A stretch of 64,000 nucleotides of DNA from assembly GCA_039033695.1 (NCBI GenBank), contig JBCCCC010000001.1:1-64000 (forward strand), in the 5' to 3' direction. Made by a program: the position numbers and the translations under genes. Numbering within the stretch: the first letter of the stretch is position 1; each line of letters opens with the position of its first letter. Source of the stretch: CALBPI01 sp039033695 (GTDB taxonomy: Bacteria > Pseudomonadota > Gammaproteobacteria > Steroidobacterales > Woeseiaceae). Under the pieces are notes generated by a model that made no database searches, was not told the DNA's origin, and saw only the letters and a program-made list of their open reading frames with translations. Below are positions 33,391 through 42,046 of the stretch, piece after piece.

Positions 33391-33539
33391 ATGTGGCATA
33401 GCTCGGCCAAAGGCCGTGAAGGGTGTCATCTTCTCTCCCAATGCACGGTCTATAGCAGTTCTGATGAACCTTGTGGTCAGTCGCGGTATGCGCCTGACCT
33501 GGAATTCGCAGGATTTGGCATTTTTTACGGAGAGCGGAC

Positions 33540-34865
33540 ATGACCCTGGATTTGAGCAAGCTTCACTTTGACACATTGCAGGTGCATGCGGGGCAGCAGC
33601 CAGCGCCCGGTACCAATGCACGTGCAGTACCGATTTACCAAAGCACCTCGTATACGTTCGACGATGCCGATCACGGTGCGCGTCTTTTTGCGCTGCAAGA
33701 GTTCGGCAACATCTACACGCGACTCATGAATCCCACCACCGATGTGTTTGAGCAACGCGTGGCCGCGTTGGAAGGCGGCGTCGCGGCGCTCGCGACAGCG
33801 AGCGGTCAGTCCGCACAGTTCATTGCCATCACGACACTAGCGCAGGCTGGCGACAATATCGTCACGCGAAGTTCGCTGTATGGCGGTACGTACAATCAGT
33901 TCAAGGTCTCATTCCCGCGCCTCGGCATCGATGTACGCTTCGTCGAGGGTGACGATCTTGCCGACTATGAGGCGGCGATCGACGAGAACACCAAGGCAAT
34001 CTATGCTGAGGCTATTGGAAACCCGGGCTTTGACATCCCTGATTTTCGCGCGCTGGCGGATCTCGCCCACAAGCACGGTATTCCGCTCATTGTCGATAAC
34101 ACACTGGGCTGCGCAGGTTACGTCCTCAAGCCAATCGAGCATGGGGTGGACATTGTTGTGCAGTCGGCGACCAAGTGGATTGGAGGGCATGGCACCTCGA
34201 TTGGCGGCGTTATCGTGGACTCCGGCAACTTTGACTGGTCGTCCGGCAAGTTCCCGATGTTCACGGATCCATCGCCCGGCTATCACGGCTTGGTGTTTGC
34301 CGATGTGTTCGGCAAAGAAGGTCCTTTCGGTAATATCGCTTTTGCAATCCGTGCGCGCGTCGAGGGCTTGCGTGACTTTGGCCCATCACAAAGCCCGTTT
34401 AACTCGTTCCTGTTGCTGCAGGGGCTGGAAACGCTCTCTCTGCGCGTACAAAAACACGTCGATAACGCGCTCGCGTTGGCCGAGTGGTTGGAGCAGCATG
34501 ACGATGTTGCCTACGTGAACTATCCGGGTTTGAAATCGCACGGCTATCACGAGCGCGCGAAGCAGTACCTCCAGAACGGTTTCGGCGCCGTCTTGACGTT
34601 TGGTATTCGCGGCGGCGCGCAAGCGGGACAGCGGTTTATCGATAACGTGCAGATCGCGAGTCACCTGGCGAATGTCGGTGATGCGAAGACGTTGGTCATT
34701 CAACCCGCAGCGACAACACACCAGCAACTGAGCGAGGCAGAACAGCGCTCTGCAGGCGTGTTGCCGGATATGGTGCGCGTATCGGTGGGCATCGAGCACA
34801 TTGACGACATCAAGGCCGACTTTGAGCAGGCGTTCGATGCCGCGAGGGCGGCCAGCGCCGCATGA
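33540..34865 (+). CDS. metY: O-acetylhomoserine aminocarboxypropyltransferase (sulfhydrylase)
   Basis: The product has 441 residues, fitting MetY (about 430) better than the shorter MetZ. It is a Cys/Met-metabolism PLP enzyme: IYTRLMNPTTDVFEQRVAAL at the N-terminus, the PLP lysine in VVQSATKWIGGHGTSIGGV, and SVGIEHIDDIKADFEQA at the end. It makes homocysteine from an O-acylhomoserine and sulfide. GGAGAG 5 nt upstream sets the ATG at 33540. It overlaps metX by 4 nt. Control by the SAM riboswitch upstream fits its role in methionine synthesis. Confidence 0.95.
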   Translation: MTLDLSKLHFDTLQVHAGQQPAPGTNARAVPIYQSTSYTFDDADHGARLFALQEFGNIYTRLMNPTTDVFEQRVAALEGGVAALATASGQSAQFIAITTLAQAGDNIVTRSSLYGGTYNQFKVSFPRLGIDVRFVEGDDLADYEAAIDENTKAIYAEAIGNPGFDIPDFRALADLAHKHGIPLIVDNTLGCAGYVLKPIEHGVDIVVQSATKWIGGHGTSIGGVIVDSGNFDWSSGKFPMFTDPSPGYHGLVFADVFGKEGPFGNIAFAIRARVEGLRDFGPSQSPFNSFLLLQGLETLSLRVQKHVDNALALAEWLEQHDDVAYVNYPGLKSHGYHERAKQYLQNGFGAVLTFGIRGGAQAGQRFIDNVQIASHLANVGDAKTLVIQPAATTHQQLSEAEQRSAGVLPDMVRVSVGIEHIDDIKADFEQAFDAARAASAA

Positions 34866-35950
34866 GTGAGAGTCTGCATTTAGCAGGTCCGGTTTCTGTT
34901 GAAACGGCGTTGTTTAGATTGCCAGAGGCGCTGGCACTTGAGTCGGGTGAGGTGTTGCCCGACGTGCGCTTGGCTTATCGAACCTGGGGTACGTTGAACG
35001 CAGCGGGCGACAACGCGGTGCTTGTGTGCCATGCGCTCACGGGGTCGGCTGATGCCGATAACTGGTGGCCTGGTTTGATCGGCGAGGGAGCACCGCTGGA
35101 CCCAGCCCGTGACTTCATCGTTTGCAGTAATGTGCTCGGTGGCTGTTACGGCAGCAGCGGACCATTCTGGCCGAACGCAGACGGGTCTGGTGACCCGGTC
35201 GGGACAGCGTTTCCCGAGGTCACTGTGCGTGACATGGTGCGCGCCCAGCATGCGTTGATCAATGCGCTGAGCATCAACAAGCTCAAGCTTGTCATTGGAC
35301 CATCGCTCGGTGGCATGCAGGTCATGGAGTGGGCGGCGAGCTACCCCGATCTGGTTGGTGCCATTGCGCCGATTGGCGTTTCTGCGCGCCATTCGGCGTG
35401 GTGCATCGGTATTGGTGAGGCACAACGACAAGCGATTGGTGCGGACCCTAACTGGCGTGATGGGCGCTACAGGGCATCGGCTATTCCGGCACGTGGTTTG
35501 GCCGCAGCTCGGATGATGGCGATGGTGACGTATCGTAGTTGGGAGAACTTCGAATCGCGCTTTCCCCGTGCGCCCGACCAAACGACCGGCTTTGACGTGC
35601 AGTCTTACCTCAGCTATCAGGGTGACAAGCTGGTCGAGCGTTTTGATGCTGCCAGCTACTACCGACTGACTCAAGCGATGGATAGCCACGACATTAGTCG
35701 TGGGCGTTTTCCGGACATCATTGCGGCACTTCGTGCAATTGTCTGCCCGGCGTTGATCGTGTCGGTCAGTTCCGATGTGTTGTACCCACCGCATGAGCAG
35801 GGCTTCATGGCCTCGCACATGCCACACGCGGTCTATCGGACGCTCGAGTCGCCGCACGGTCACGATGGCTTCTTGATTGACTTGGCGCCGCTGTCCGAGC
35901 TAATCAATGAATTTCTCGCCGCGCTCCCGTCACGAGTGTCTGCGGCCTAG
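34862..35950 (+). CDS. metX: Homoserine O-acyltransferase (MetX type)
   Basis: The product has 362 residues. The alpha/beta-hydrolase fold has nucleophile Ser in GPSLGGMQVMEWAA, ALTGSADADNWW near the N-terminus, and the acid Asp and His in SSDVLYPPHEQ and ESPHGHDGFLID. It activates homoserine by acylation for the MetY reaction. MetX enzymes of gammaproteobacteria can use acetyl-CoA or succinyl-CoA, and the sequence alone does not settle that. Pairing with MetY favours acetyl. It converges with leuB. Confidence 0.93.
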   Translation: MSESLHLAGPVSVETALFRLPEALALESGEVLPDVRLAYRTWGTLNAAGDNAVLVCHALTGSADADNWWPGLIGEGAPLDPARDFIVCSNVLGGCYGSSGPFWPNADGSGDPVGTAFPEVTVRDMVRAQHALINALSINKLKLVIGPSLGGMQVMEWAASYPDLVGAIAPIGVSARHSAWCIGIGEAQRQAIGADPNWRDGRYRASAIPARGLAAARMMAMVTYRSWENFESRFPRAPDQTTGFDVQSYLSYQGDKLVERFDAASYYRLTQAMDSHDISRGRFPDIIAALRAIVCPALIVSVSSDVLYPPHEQGFMASHMPHAVYRTLESPHGHDGFLIDLAPLSELINEFLAALPSRVSAA

Positions 35951-35965
35951 GTCATGCTGGCGGCG

Positions 35966-37045
35966 TCAGCCGTCGGTCAGATGCCGAATGATCCGTTGAC
36001 CCATTTGTTGCGTGTTCAACGTCTGCCGGCTGCTGGCAAGGTCGGCGGTGCGCGCGCCACCATCGAGCGCCAACTTGATCGCAAGCTCAGTGGCGGCTGC
36101 CTCCTTTTCCAGGCCGAGGCTGTGCCGTAGCATCATCGCAACACTGGCGATCATGCCGCAGGGGTTCGCGATGCCTTTACCGGCGATGTCCGGTGCCGAA
36201 CCATGGATAGGCTCGTACAGGCCAGCGCGGCGAGCATTGCCGCCGTCAGCGCCGAGAGACGCGGAGGGCAGCAATCCCATTGAGCCGACCAGCATCGAAG
36301 CCTCATCGGTCAAGATGTCTCCGAACATGTTCTCAGTGACCATCACATCGAAGTTGCCCGGCCGTGCGATCAAGTGCATTGCCGCCGCGTCAACCAATAG
36401 GTGCTCCAACGTCACATCCGGAAATTCGTCGGCCATGATTTGTGTGGTGACAGCTCGCCAGAGGCGCGAGGTCGCGAGGACGTTCGACTTGTCGACAGAC
36501 GTCAGGTGACCTTTGCGTTGGCGTGCGAGTTCCGCGGCCACACGCACAATGCGCGTGACTTCTTCACGCGTATAACGGCACACGTCTTCGGCCACATCAA
36601 CGCCTTCCGTCTTGTCGCCAAAGTAAATGCCGCCCGTCAGTTCGCGCACCACCATGATGTCAACACCGGTGAGCCTGTCGGACTTCAGGGGAGACGCGTC
36701 GTGCATGGAGTTAAGCGGCACGACGGGTCGCAGGTTGGCAAACAAACCGAGTGCAGCGCGCAACTGCAACAAGCCTGACTCGGGCCGCTTGTTGATATCG
36801 GGATCCTGCCATTTGGGTCCGCCAACGGCGCCAAGTAGGACGCCATCGGCTTGCCGGCAAGCATCGAGGGTCGCTGTTGGCAGTGCCTGGCCAGTTTCGT
36901 CCAGTGCGGCACCGCCGATCAGGTGTTGCTGAATAGTCAGTTCATGACCGAACTGGTCAGCGATAACTGACAATACCTCCATAGCGCTTGCCATGACTTC
37001 CGGCCCGATACCGTCTCCAGGCAGTGCGACAATCGTGGCTTTCAT
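35966..37045 (-). CDS. leuB: 3-isopropylmalate dehydrogenase
   Basis: The product has 359 residues from the ATG at 37045, giving MKATIVALPGDGIGPEV. The NAD-dependent decarboxylating dehydrogenase shows RELTGGIYFGDK, the catalytic Lys in TSVDKSNVL, and the metal-binding NMFGDILTDEASML followed by EPIHGSAPDIAGKG. It catalyses the third step of leucine synthesis. The start overlaps the leuD stop by 4 nt (ATGA). It is the last gene of the ilvC-leuACDB operon. Confidence 0.97.
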   Translation of the reverse strand: MKATIVALPGDGIGPEVMASAMEVLSVIADQFGHELTIQQHLIGGAALDETGQALPTATLDACRQADGVLLGAVGGPKWQDPDINKRPESGLLQLRAALGLFANLRPVVPLNSMHDASPLKSDRLTGVDIMVVRELTGGIYFGDKTEGVDVAEDVCRYTREEVTRIVRVAAELARQRKGHLTSVDKSNVLATSRLWRAVTTQIMADEFPDVTLEHLLVDAAAMHLIARPGNFDVMVTENMFGDILTDEASMLVGSMGLLPSASLGADGGNARRAGLYEPIHGSAPDIAGKGIANPCGMIASVAMMLRHSLGLEKEAAATELAIKLALDGGARTADLASSRQTLNTQQMGQRIIRHLTDG

Positions 37046-37641
37046 GCAGGGCTGACCTTGTCGTGTGTGGTCTCGAAACGCTGGATGTCGTCCGTGTGTT
37101 CGAGCAGGAAGCCGAGCTGGTCGATGCCGTTCATCAAGCAATAGCGAGAAAAGCTATCGATCTCAAAGTGACTTGACAGGCCAGCATGTGGCCCATCTTT
37201 TATATGCAGTGTTTTGTCGGCCAGATCAACGGTGAGCGTGCACTGCGACTGCAACAACGCCTGATGCACTGACGAGTCTACGACAATTGGCAGTAGGCCG
37301 TTCTTTAGCGAATTAGACCGAAAGATATCGGCGATTTCGGTGCTGATAATCACACGGAAACCATAGTCTAGCAGCGCCCATGGGGCATGCTCGCGCGAAG
37401 ACCCGCAACCAAAGTTGCGATCGGCAACCAGGATTTGAGCGCCGGCATTGGTCGCGAGATTCAGCTCGAACGCCGGATCCTCACTGCCATCCTCAAGGTA
37501 ACGCCAATCGGCAAACAATGACTGACCCAGCCCGTCACGGCTTGTCGTGGTCAGAAATCTCGCCGGAATGATCTGATCGGTATCAACATCGGCACGCGGC
37601 ATCACCAGGGTGCGAGACGTCAGAGTTTCGAAAGCGCTCAT
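37042..37641 (-). CDS. leuD: 3-isopropylmalate dehydratase small subunit
   Basis: The product has 199 residues from the ATG at 37641, which has GAGGAC upstream. RADVDTDQIIPARFL and NFGCGSSREHAPWALLDYGF are the small-subunit signatures of the aconitase family. It works as LeuC-LeuD to isomerise 2- to 3-isopropylmalate. Confidence 0.97.
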   Translation of the reverse strand: MSAFETLTSRTLVMPRADVDTDQIIPARFLTTTSRDGLGQSLFADWRYLEDGSEDPAFELNLATNAGAQILVADRNFGCGSSREHAPWALLDYGFRVIISTEIADIFRSNSLKNGLLPIVVDSSVHQALLQSQCTLTVDLADKTLHIKDGPHAGLSSHFEIDSFSRYCLMNGIDQLGFLLEHTDDIQRFETTHDKVSPA

Positions 37642-37663
37642 AGTTGTCCTCGATGAGACTGTG

Positions 37664-39061
37664 CTAGAGATAGGTGCGTGGATCGGCAATGCAACCGGCG
37701 ATCGCACTGGCCGCAGCGGTTTGCGGACTGGCAAGTACGGTTCGTGAGCCTACACCCTGACGCCCCTCGAAGTTTCGATTGCTGGTACTGACTGCAAGCT
37801 TACCAGCGGCAACGGTATCGCCATTCATACCTAGACACATGGAGCAACCGGATTCACGCCATTCAGCACCGGCATTTGTAAACACCCGATCCAGGCCCAG
37901 CGCTTCTGCTTCGGCTTTGACCTTTTGCGACCCAGGCACAACGAGCATCTTGACGCCGTCGGCCACTTTGCGACCCTCAAGAATCTTTGCTGTTGCCTGG
38001 AGATCGGGCAGGCGCGCATTGGTGCAACTTCCAACAAAGACGACATCGACAGGCGTGCCCGCAAAGGGTTTTCCTGCCTCGATCTGCATATAGTCCAACG
38101 CCCGATCCCAACTTCCATCGGCAGGTTTGGCGGGTAGCGGCTGGTCGAGCGGTGTGACCATACCCGGATTGGTGCCGAACGTGACCATGGGTGAGAGGGT
38201 CGAGGCGTCAATGGTGACCTTTCTATCGAACACCGCATCGTCGTCAGTGGCGAGCTCCTGCCAGCGTGCCACAGCCTGCTCAAATGCAGACCCCTGCGGC
38301 GCGAGCTTCCGACCGCGCAGGTAGGCGAATGTCGTCTCGTCCGGTGCAATCATGCCCGCGCGGGCGCCGGCCTCAATCGACATGTTGCAGACTGTCATCC
38401 GGCCGGCCATATCCATGGCGCGAATTGCTTCACCGCGATACTCCATGACGTGCCCGGTGCCGCCGTCCACACCGATCTTGCCGATGATGGCGAGAATCAA
38501 GTCCTTCGGTGTCACACCATCCGGTAGCTGGCCTTCAACATTGACCGCCATGGTTTTCGGTTTGCGTTGCAACAGGCACTGGCTCGCCATCACGTGTCCG
38601 ACTTCGGTAGTACCAATGCCGAATGCGAGGGCGCCGAATGCGCCGTGCGTCGAGGTGTGACTATCCCCACAGACGATGGTCTTGCCAGGTTGGGTTGCGC
38701 CAAGCTCCGGGCCGATGATGTGCACAATGCCGCGCTCGTCGCTGTCGAAACCGCGCAGCGGCAGTCCAAACGCTTCGCAGTTGCTTTGCATCTTGCGAAT
38801 CTGCGCGGCTGCAGAAGGGCCGACAACATCGATATCGGCCAGCTTTCTCACCGGTGTGGTTGGTGTGGAGTGGTCCATTGTGGCAAGCGTGCGATCTACA
38901 CGACGAATGGGTAACCCGCGCTCGCGCAGTACTGTAAACGCCTGCGGGCTGGTCACTTCATGTACGAGGTGCAAGTCGATGTACAACACCGTCGGTGTAT
39001 CGTCTGTTTCAGGCACCACGACATGCTGCTCCCACACCTTTTCGAATAACGTCTTGCTCAA
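37664..39061 (-). CDS. leuC: 3-isopropylmalate dehydratase large subunit
   Basis: The product has 465 residues with a TTG start at 39061 (MSKTLFEKVWEQHVV) and GGAGAG just upstream. The three 4Fe-4S ligands are in VFVGSCTNARL and ESGCSMCLGMN. IVCGDSHTSTHGAFGALAFG is the family motif. It forms the heterodimer with LeuD. It lies 33 nt after leuA. Confidence 0.97.
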   Translation of the reverse strand: MSKTLFEKVWEQHVVVPETDDTPTVLYIDLHLVHEVTSPQAFTVLRERGLPIRRVDRTLATMDHSTPTTPVRKLADIDVVGPSAAAQIRKMQSNCEAFGLPLRGFDSDERGIVHIIGPELGATQPGKTIVCGDSHTSTHGAFGALAFGIGTTEVGHVMASQCLLQRKPKTMAVNVEGQLPDGVTPKDLILAIIGKIGVDGGTGHVMEYRGEAIRAMDMAGRMTVCNMSIEAGARAGMIAPDETTFAYLRGRKLAPQGSAFEQAVARWQELATDDDAVFDRKVTIDASTLSPMVTFGTNPGMVTPLDQPLPAKPADGSWDRALDYMQIEAGKPFAGTPVDVVFVGSCTNARLPDLQATAKILEGRKVADGVKMLVVPGSQKVKAEAEALGLDRVFTNAGAEWRESGCSMCLGMNGDTVAAGKLAVSTSNRNFEGRQGVGSRTVLASPQTAAASAIAGCIADPRTYL

Positions 39062-39094
39062 CGGTGCTCTCCGTGGGTTACCAACCGGTTGTCG

Positions 39095-40672
39095 CTATAC
39101 GCTTGCATGTTGCAAGTCGTCACTTGGGGTCAGATCTTCAAGGCCTTGCTCGCGACGGCGTTGAATCCGATTGATGACATCCAGCCATGCTCGCGCGCTC
39201 GCCTCAACGATGTCTGTGCTCACGCCGTGGCCGCGGTAGGTGACACCATTGAACATGACTGTCATTGTGACTTCACCTTGTGCGTCCTCGCCAATGCTGA
39301 CACCGCGAACATCATAGTGCTGCAGCTCAAGCTCGATGCCGGTAATGCGTTCGAGTGCTGTGCAAGCCGCCTCGACGGGCCCGCTGCCTACAGCGGCTTC
39401 GACGACGGAATCGCCGCCGTCCCGGTGCATATCGACCGTTGCCGTGGCATGCGACCCAGTGCTGGTCGAGACGTTCAGTGAGTCCAGATACCACGGCCCT
39501 TGCGATGCGCCGACATCATTCATCAGCAGCGCTTCAATATCACTATCGTAGATATCTTTTTTCTTGTCAGCCAGTTGCTTGAATCGCTCGAATGCAGCGT
39601 TCAGGGAAAAGTCGTCAACCTCGAATCCCAATTCATTGATGCGTTCGCGAAACGCGTGCCGTCCGCTGTGTTTTCCCAACACCAGGTTGGAACGACTGAT
39701 GCCCACTCGCTCGGGCACCATGATTTCGTAGGTAGAGGCATGTTTGAGCATGCCATGCTGATGAATTCCAGCCTCATGGGCGAAGGCGTTGTCGCCGACA
39801 ATGGCCTTGTTACGCGGAATTTGCATGCCGGTTACCGATGCGACTAAACGTGACGTCGGGTAGAGACGCGTGGTGTCGATGTTCGTGCCCGTGCCGAAGT
39901 GCGCAGCGCGCGTATCAAGGGCCATCACGACCTCTTCGAGCGAACAGTTACCTGCTCGTTCGCCGATCCCATTGATGGTGCACTCGATCTGGCGCGCGCC
40001 GCCGGCGACAGCCGCCAGGCTATTGGCAACCGCCATACCCAGATCATCGTGACAATGGACCGACAACACGGCATCCGCAACATTCGGTACGGTTGCGACG
40101 AGGTGGCGGAATAGCGCCTCGAACTCCTGTGGGACCGTATAGCCAACGGTATCCGGAATATTGATGGTTGTGGCGCCAGCCTCAATCGCCGCGGTGACAA
40201 TCTCTGTCAAGAATTCCGGCTCCGTGCGCGATGCGTCTTCCGGTGAGAACTCCACATCATCGCAAAGCTCGCGCGCCATCTTGATAGCGCCTACGGCGGT
40301 CCGCAGGATTTCATCGCGCGCCATATTGAGTTTGTGGGTGCGGTGAATCTCACTAGTGGCGACAAACACATGGATGCGCGGGTAGCGGGCCGCGCTCACG
40401 GCTTGCCAGGCTTTATCGATGTCTTCGGGATTGCATCTAGCCAGGCTCGCCACGCGCGCGTTTTGCACTTGTTCTGCAACAGCGCTTACCGATTCAAAAT
40501 CGCCCGGAGAGGCAGCGGCAAAACCGGCCTCTATGATATCAACGCGGAGCTGATCCAGTGCCTGTGCGATGCGAAGCTTTTCCTTAAGCGTCATGCTGCA
40601 GCCTGGCGCCTGTTCGCCATCGCGCAGTGTCGTATCGAATATCCGGACCGGATCGTGTTGCGTTGCGTTCAT
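39095..40672 (-). CDS. leuA: 2-isopropylmalate synthase
   Basis: The product has 525 residues from the ATG at 40672, with AAGGAAG as Shine-Dalgarno. The DRE-TIM metallolyase barrel carries FDTTLRDGEQAPG and the metal-binding VHCHDDLGMAVANSL. The C-terminal LeuA regulatory domain (about 395-510), which binds leucine, is present. It makes the first committed step of leucine synthesis from 2-oxoisovalerate and acetyl-CoA. It is the second gene of the operon, 37 nt after ilvC. Confidence 0.97.
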   Translation of the reverse strand: MNATQHDPVRIFDTTLRDGEQAPGCSMTLKEKLRIAQALDQLRVDIIEAGFAAASPGDFESVSAVAEQVQNARVASLARCNPEDIDKAWQAVSAARYPRIHVFVATSEIHRTHKLNMARDEILRTAVGAIKMARELCDDVEFSPEDASRTEPEFLTEIVTAAIEAGATTINIPDTVGYTVPQEFEALFRHLVATVPNVADAVLSVHCHDDLGMAVANSLAAVAGGARQIECTINGIGERAGNCSLEEVVMALDTRAAHFGTGTNIDTTRLYPTSRLVASVTGMQIPRNKAIVGDNAFAHEAGIHQHGMLKHASTYEIMVPERVGISRSNLVLGKHSGRHAFRERINELGFEVDDFSLNAAFERFKQLADKKKDIYDSDIEALLMNDVGASQGPWYLDSLNVSTSTGSHATATVDMHRDGGDSVVEAAVGSGPVEAACTALERITGIELELQHYDVRGVSIGEDAQGEVTMTVMFNGVTYRGHGVSTDIVEASARAWLDVINRIQRRREQGLEDLTPSDDLQHASV

Positions 40673-40709
40673 TGTTGCTTCCTTGTCAGTGAGGAGGGCA
40701 GCCTCGTGG

Positions 40710-41696
40710 TTACTTCTCCAACCACGGCATCTTGTCGCGCAGTCCTTTGCCCACCGCTTCAATCGGGTGCGCAAGGTCCTCGTTCATCAAACGGCGATAC
40801 TCGGGCTGCCCGTTTTCGTTCTCGGCGATCCAGTCGCGGGCGAACTTGCCGTCCTGGATGTCTTTTAGCACCGCACGCATGTTGTCTTTGACATCGTCGT
40901 TGATAACCCGAGGGCCGCTGATCAGGTCACCCCACTGCGCTGTTTCACTGATGAACTCATGCATCTTTTTGAGTCCGCCTTCGTGCAACAAATCCACGAT
41001 GAGTTTCAGCTCATGCATGCATTCGTAATAGGCGACCTCCGGCTGATAGCCCGCTTCGATGAGCGTCTCATAGCCTTTGAGTACCAATTCTGTCGCGCCA
41101 CCGCACAGGACGGCCTGCTCGCCAAACAGGTCGGTCTCCGTCTCTTCCTTGAATGTGGTCTCAAGTACGCCCGCGCGGGCACCCCCAATGCCATCGGCAT
41201 AGCACAGCGCTTGCGCGAGGGCGTTGCCGCTCGGATCTTGGGCGACGGCAACCAGGCAGGGTACGCCGCGTCCCTCGAGGTACTGACGTCTCACAAGATC
41301 ACCGGGCCCTTTCGGTGCGATCATGACGACGTGGATGTCGGCGCGCGGCTGAATCTGTTGATACTGGATGTTGAATCCATGCGCAAACATCAACGTGGCG
41401 CCTTCGGCAAGGCTTGGTTCAATAGCCTTGTACAACGCAGCCTGCGTGACATCAGGGGTCAGCAAGCCGACGAGCGCTGCGCCTGAAGCTGCCTCGGCCG
41501 GCGTTTGCACTGTATGACCATCTGCTTTCGCCTTGGCCCAGCTCGCGCCGCCCTGGCGCAGCCCAACAACAACATCATAGCCGCTGTCTTTCAGGTTCGA
41601 TGCGTGAGCACGCCCTTGGCTGCCGTAGCCGATAATGGCGATTTTCTTGCCTTGCAGTGCGCTGTGATCAACATCTGCGGTGCCGTACATTTTCAT
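40710..41696 (-). CDS. ilvC: Ketol-acid reductoisomerase (NADP-type, class I)
   Basis: The product has 328 residues, the short class I form. The Rossmann motif AIIGYGSQGRAHASNL is near the N-terminus. The acids and Lys of the metal site are in FKEETETDLFGEQAVLCGG and YYECMHELKLIVDLLHEGG. It acts on acetolactate and acetohydroxybutyrate before IlvD. It is the first structural gene of ilvC-leuACDB. No ilvB/ilvN acetolactate synthase genes are next to it or elsewhere in this window. Confidence 0.97.
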   Translation of the reverse strand: MKMYGTADVDHSALQGKKIAIIGYGSQGRAHASNLKDSGYDVVVGLRQGGASWAKAKADGHTVQTPAEAASGAALVGLLTPDVTQAALYKAIEPSLAEGATLMFAHGFNIQYQQIQPRADIHVVMIAPKGPGDLVRRQYLEGRGVPCLVAVAQDPSGNALAQALCYADGIGGARAGVLETTFKEETETDLFGEQAVLCGGATELVLKGYETLIEAGYQPEVAYYECMHELKLIVDLLHEGGLKKMHEFISETAQWGDLISGPRVINDDVKDNMRAVLKDIQDGKFARDWIAENENGQPEYRRLMNEDLAHPIEAVGKGLRDKMPWLEK

Positions 41697-41768
41697 GAGT
41701 TATCCCTGTCTTTGTGTACTGGTTATGAATGTCATTCTGGGTTGGGTGCATGGCCCGTATTCTTAGTC

Positions 41769-41805
41769 AAAAAAAACCCCGCTACCGTTGCGGGTGCGGG
41801 GCTTT
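41769..41805 (-). terminator. Attenuator terminator of the ilvC-leu operon
   Basis: On the minus strand CCCCGC pairs with GCGGGG, directly followed by eight T. An alternative antiterminator uses CCGCACC (41799-41793) paired to GGTGCGG (41842-41836) in the leader peptide coding region. The two are mutually exclusive. Confidence 0.88.
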
Positions 41806-41831
41806 CGGATTGAATATCAGATCAACGAACG

Positions 41832-41924
41832 CTAGCCGCACCTCGCAGGTGTAAGGAGCACAAGAAGGCCGAGGCTTAGCAGCCTTTCGAGTGACACTTC
41901 GCGGTTGGACGTTGCGATTAACAT
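41832..41924 (-). CDS. Leucine-rich leader peptide of the ilvC-leu attenuator
   Basis: This is a 30-codon reading frame, M-L-I-A-T-S-N-R-E-V-S then LERLLSLGLLVLLTPARCG and stop. Nine of 30 residues are Leu, with two Val and one Ile. The run of control codons (CTG CTA AGC CTC GGC CTT CTT GTG CTC CTT) lies in the loop of a CCTCG (41874-41870) / CGAGG (41845-41841) stem. Ribosome stalling on Leu codons would free GGTGCGG to form the antiterminator. The start codon sits at or very near the predicted transcription start, so translation may be leaderless. Confidence 0.82.
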   Translation of the reverse strand: MLIATSNREVSLERLLSLGLLVLLTPARCG

Positions 41925-41930
41925 AGCGCG

Positions 41931-41959
41931 ATCATCGTTAAAGACAGCCTGACTGTCAA
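41931..41959 (-). promoter_or_regulatory. Promoter of the ilvC-leuACDB operon
   Basis: On the minus strand TTGACA (41959-41954), a 17-bp spacer and GATGAT (41936-41931). The expected start is near 41925, next to the leader peptide ATG. Confidence 0.7.
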
Positions 41960-42046
41960 ACGTTTTGTTTTCCGAAGTGACGTGACGCACCTTGTTCCAG
42001 AAAAGTTTCGAGTGTGACCAATTTCGCGAGCCGCCAATAGCCGGGG

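Noticed and set aside
33214..33543. Open frames of about 100 codons between the TrpR-like gene and metY
   Set aside because: They run through the SAM-I aptamer and its platform, which explains the sequence; the products have no protein-like features.
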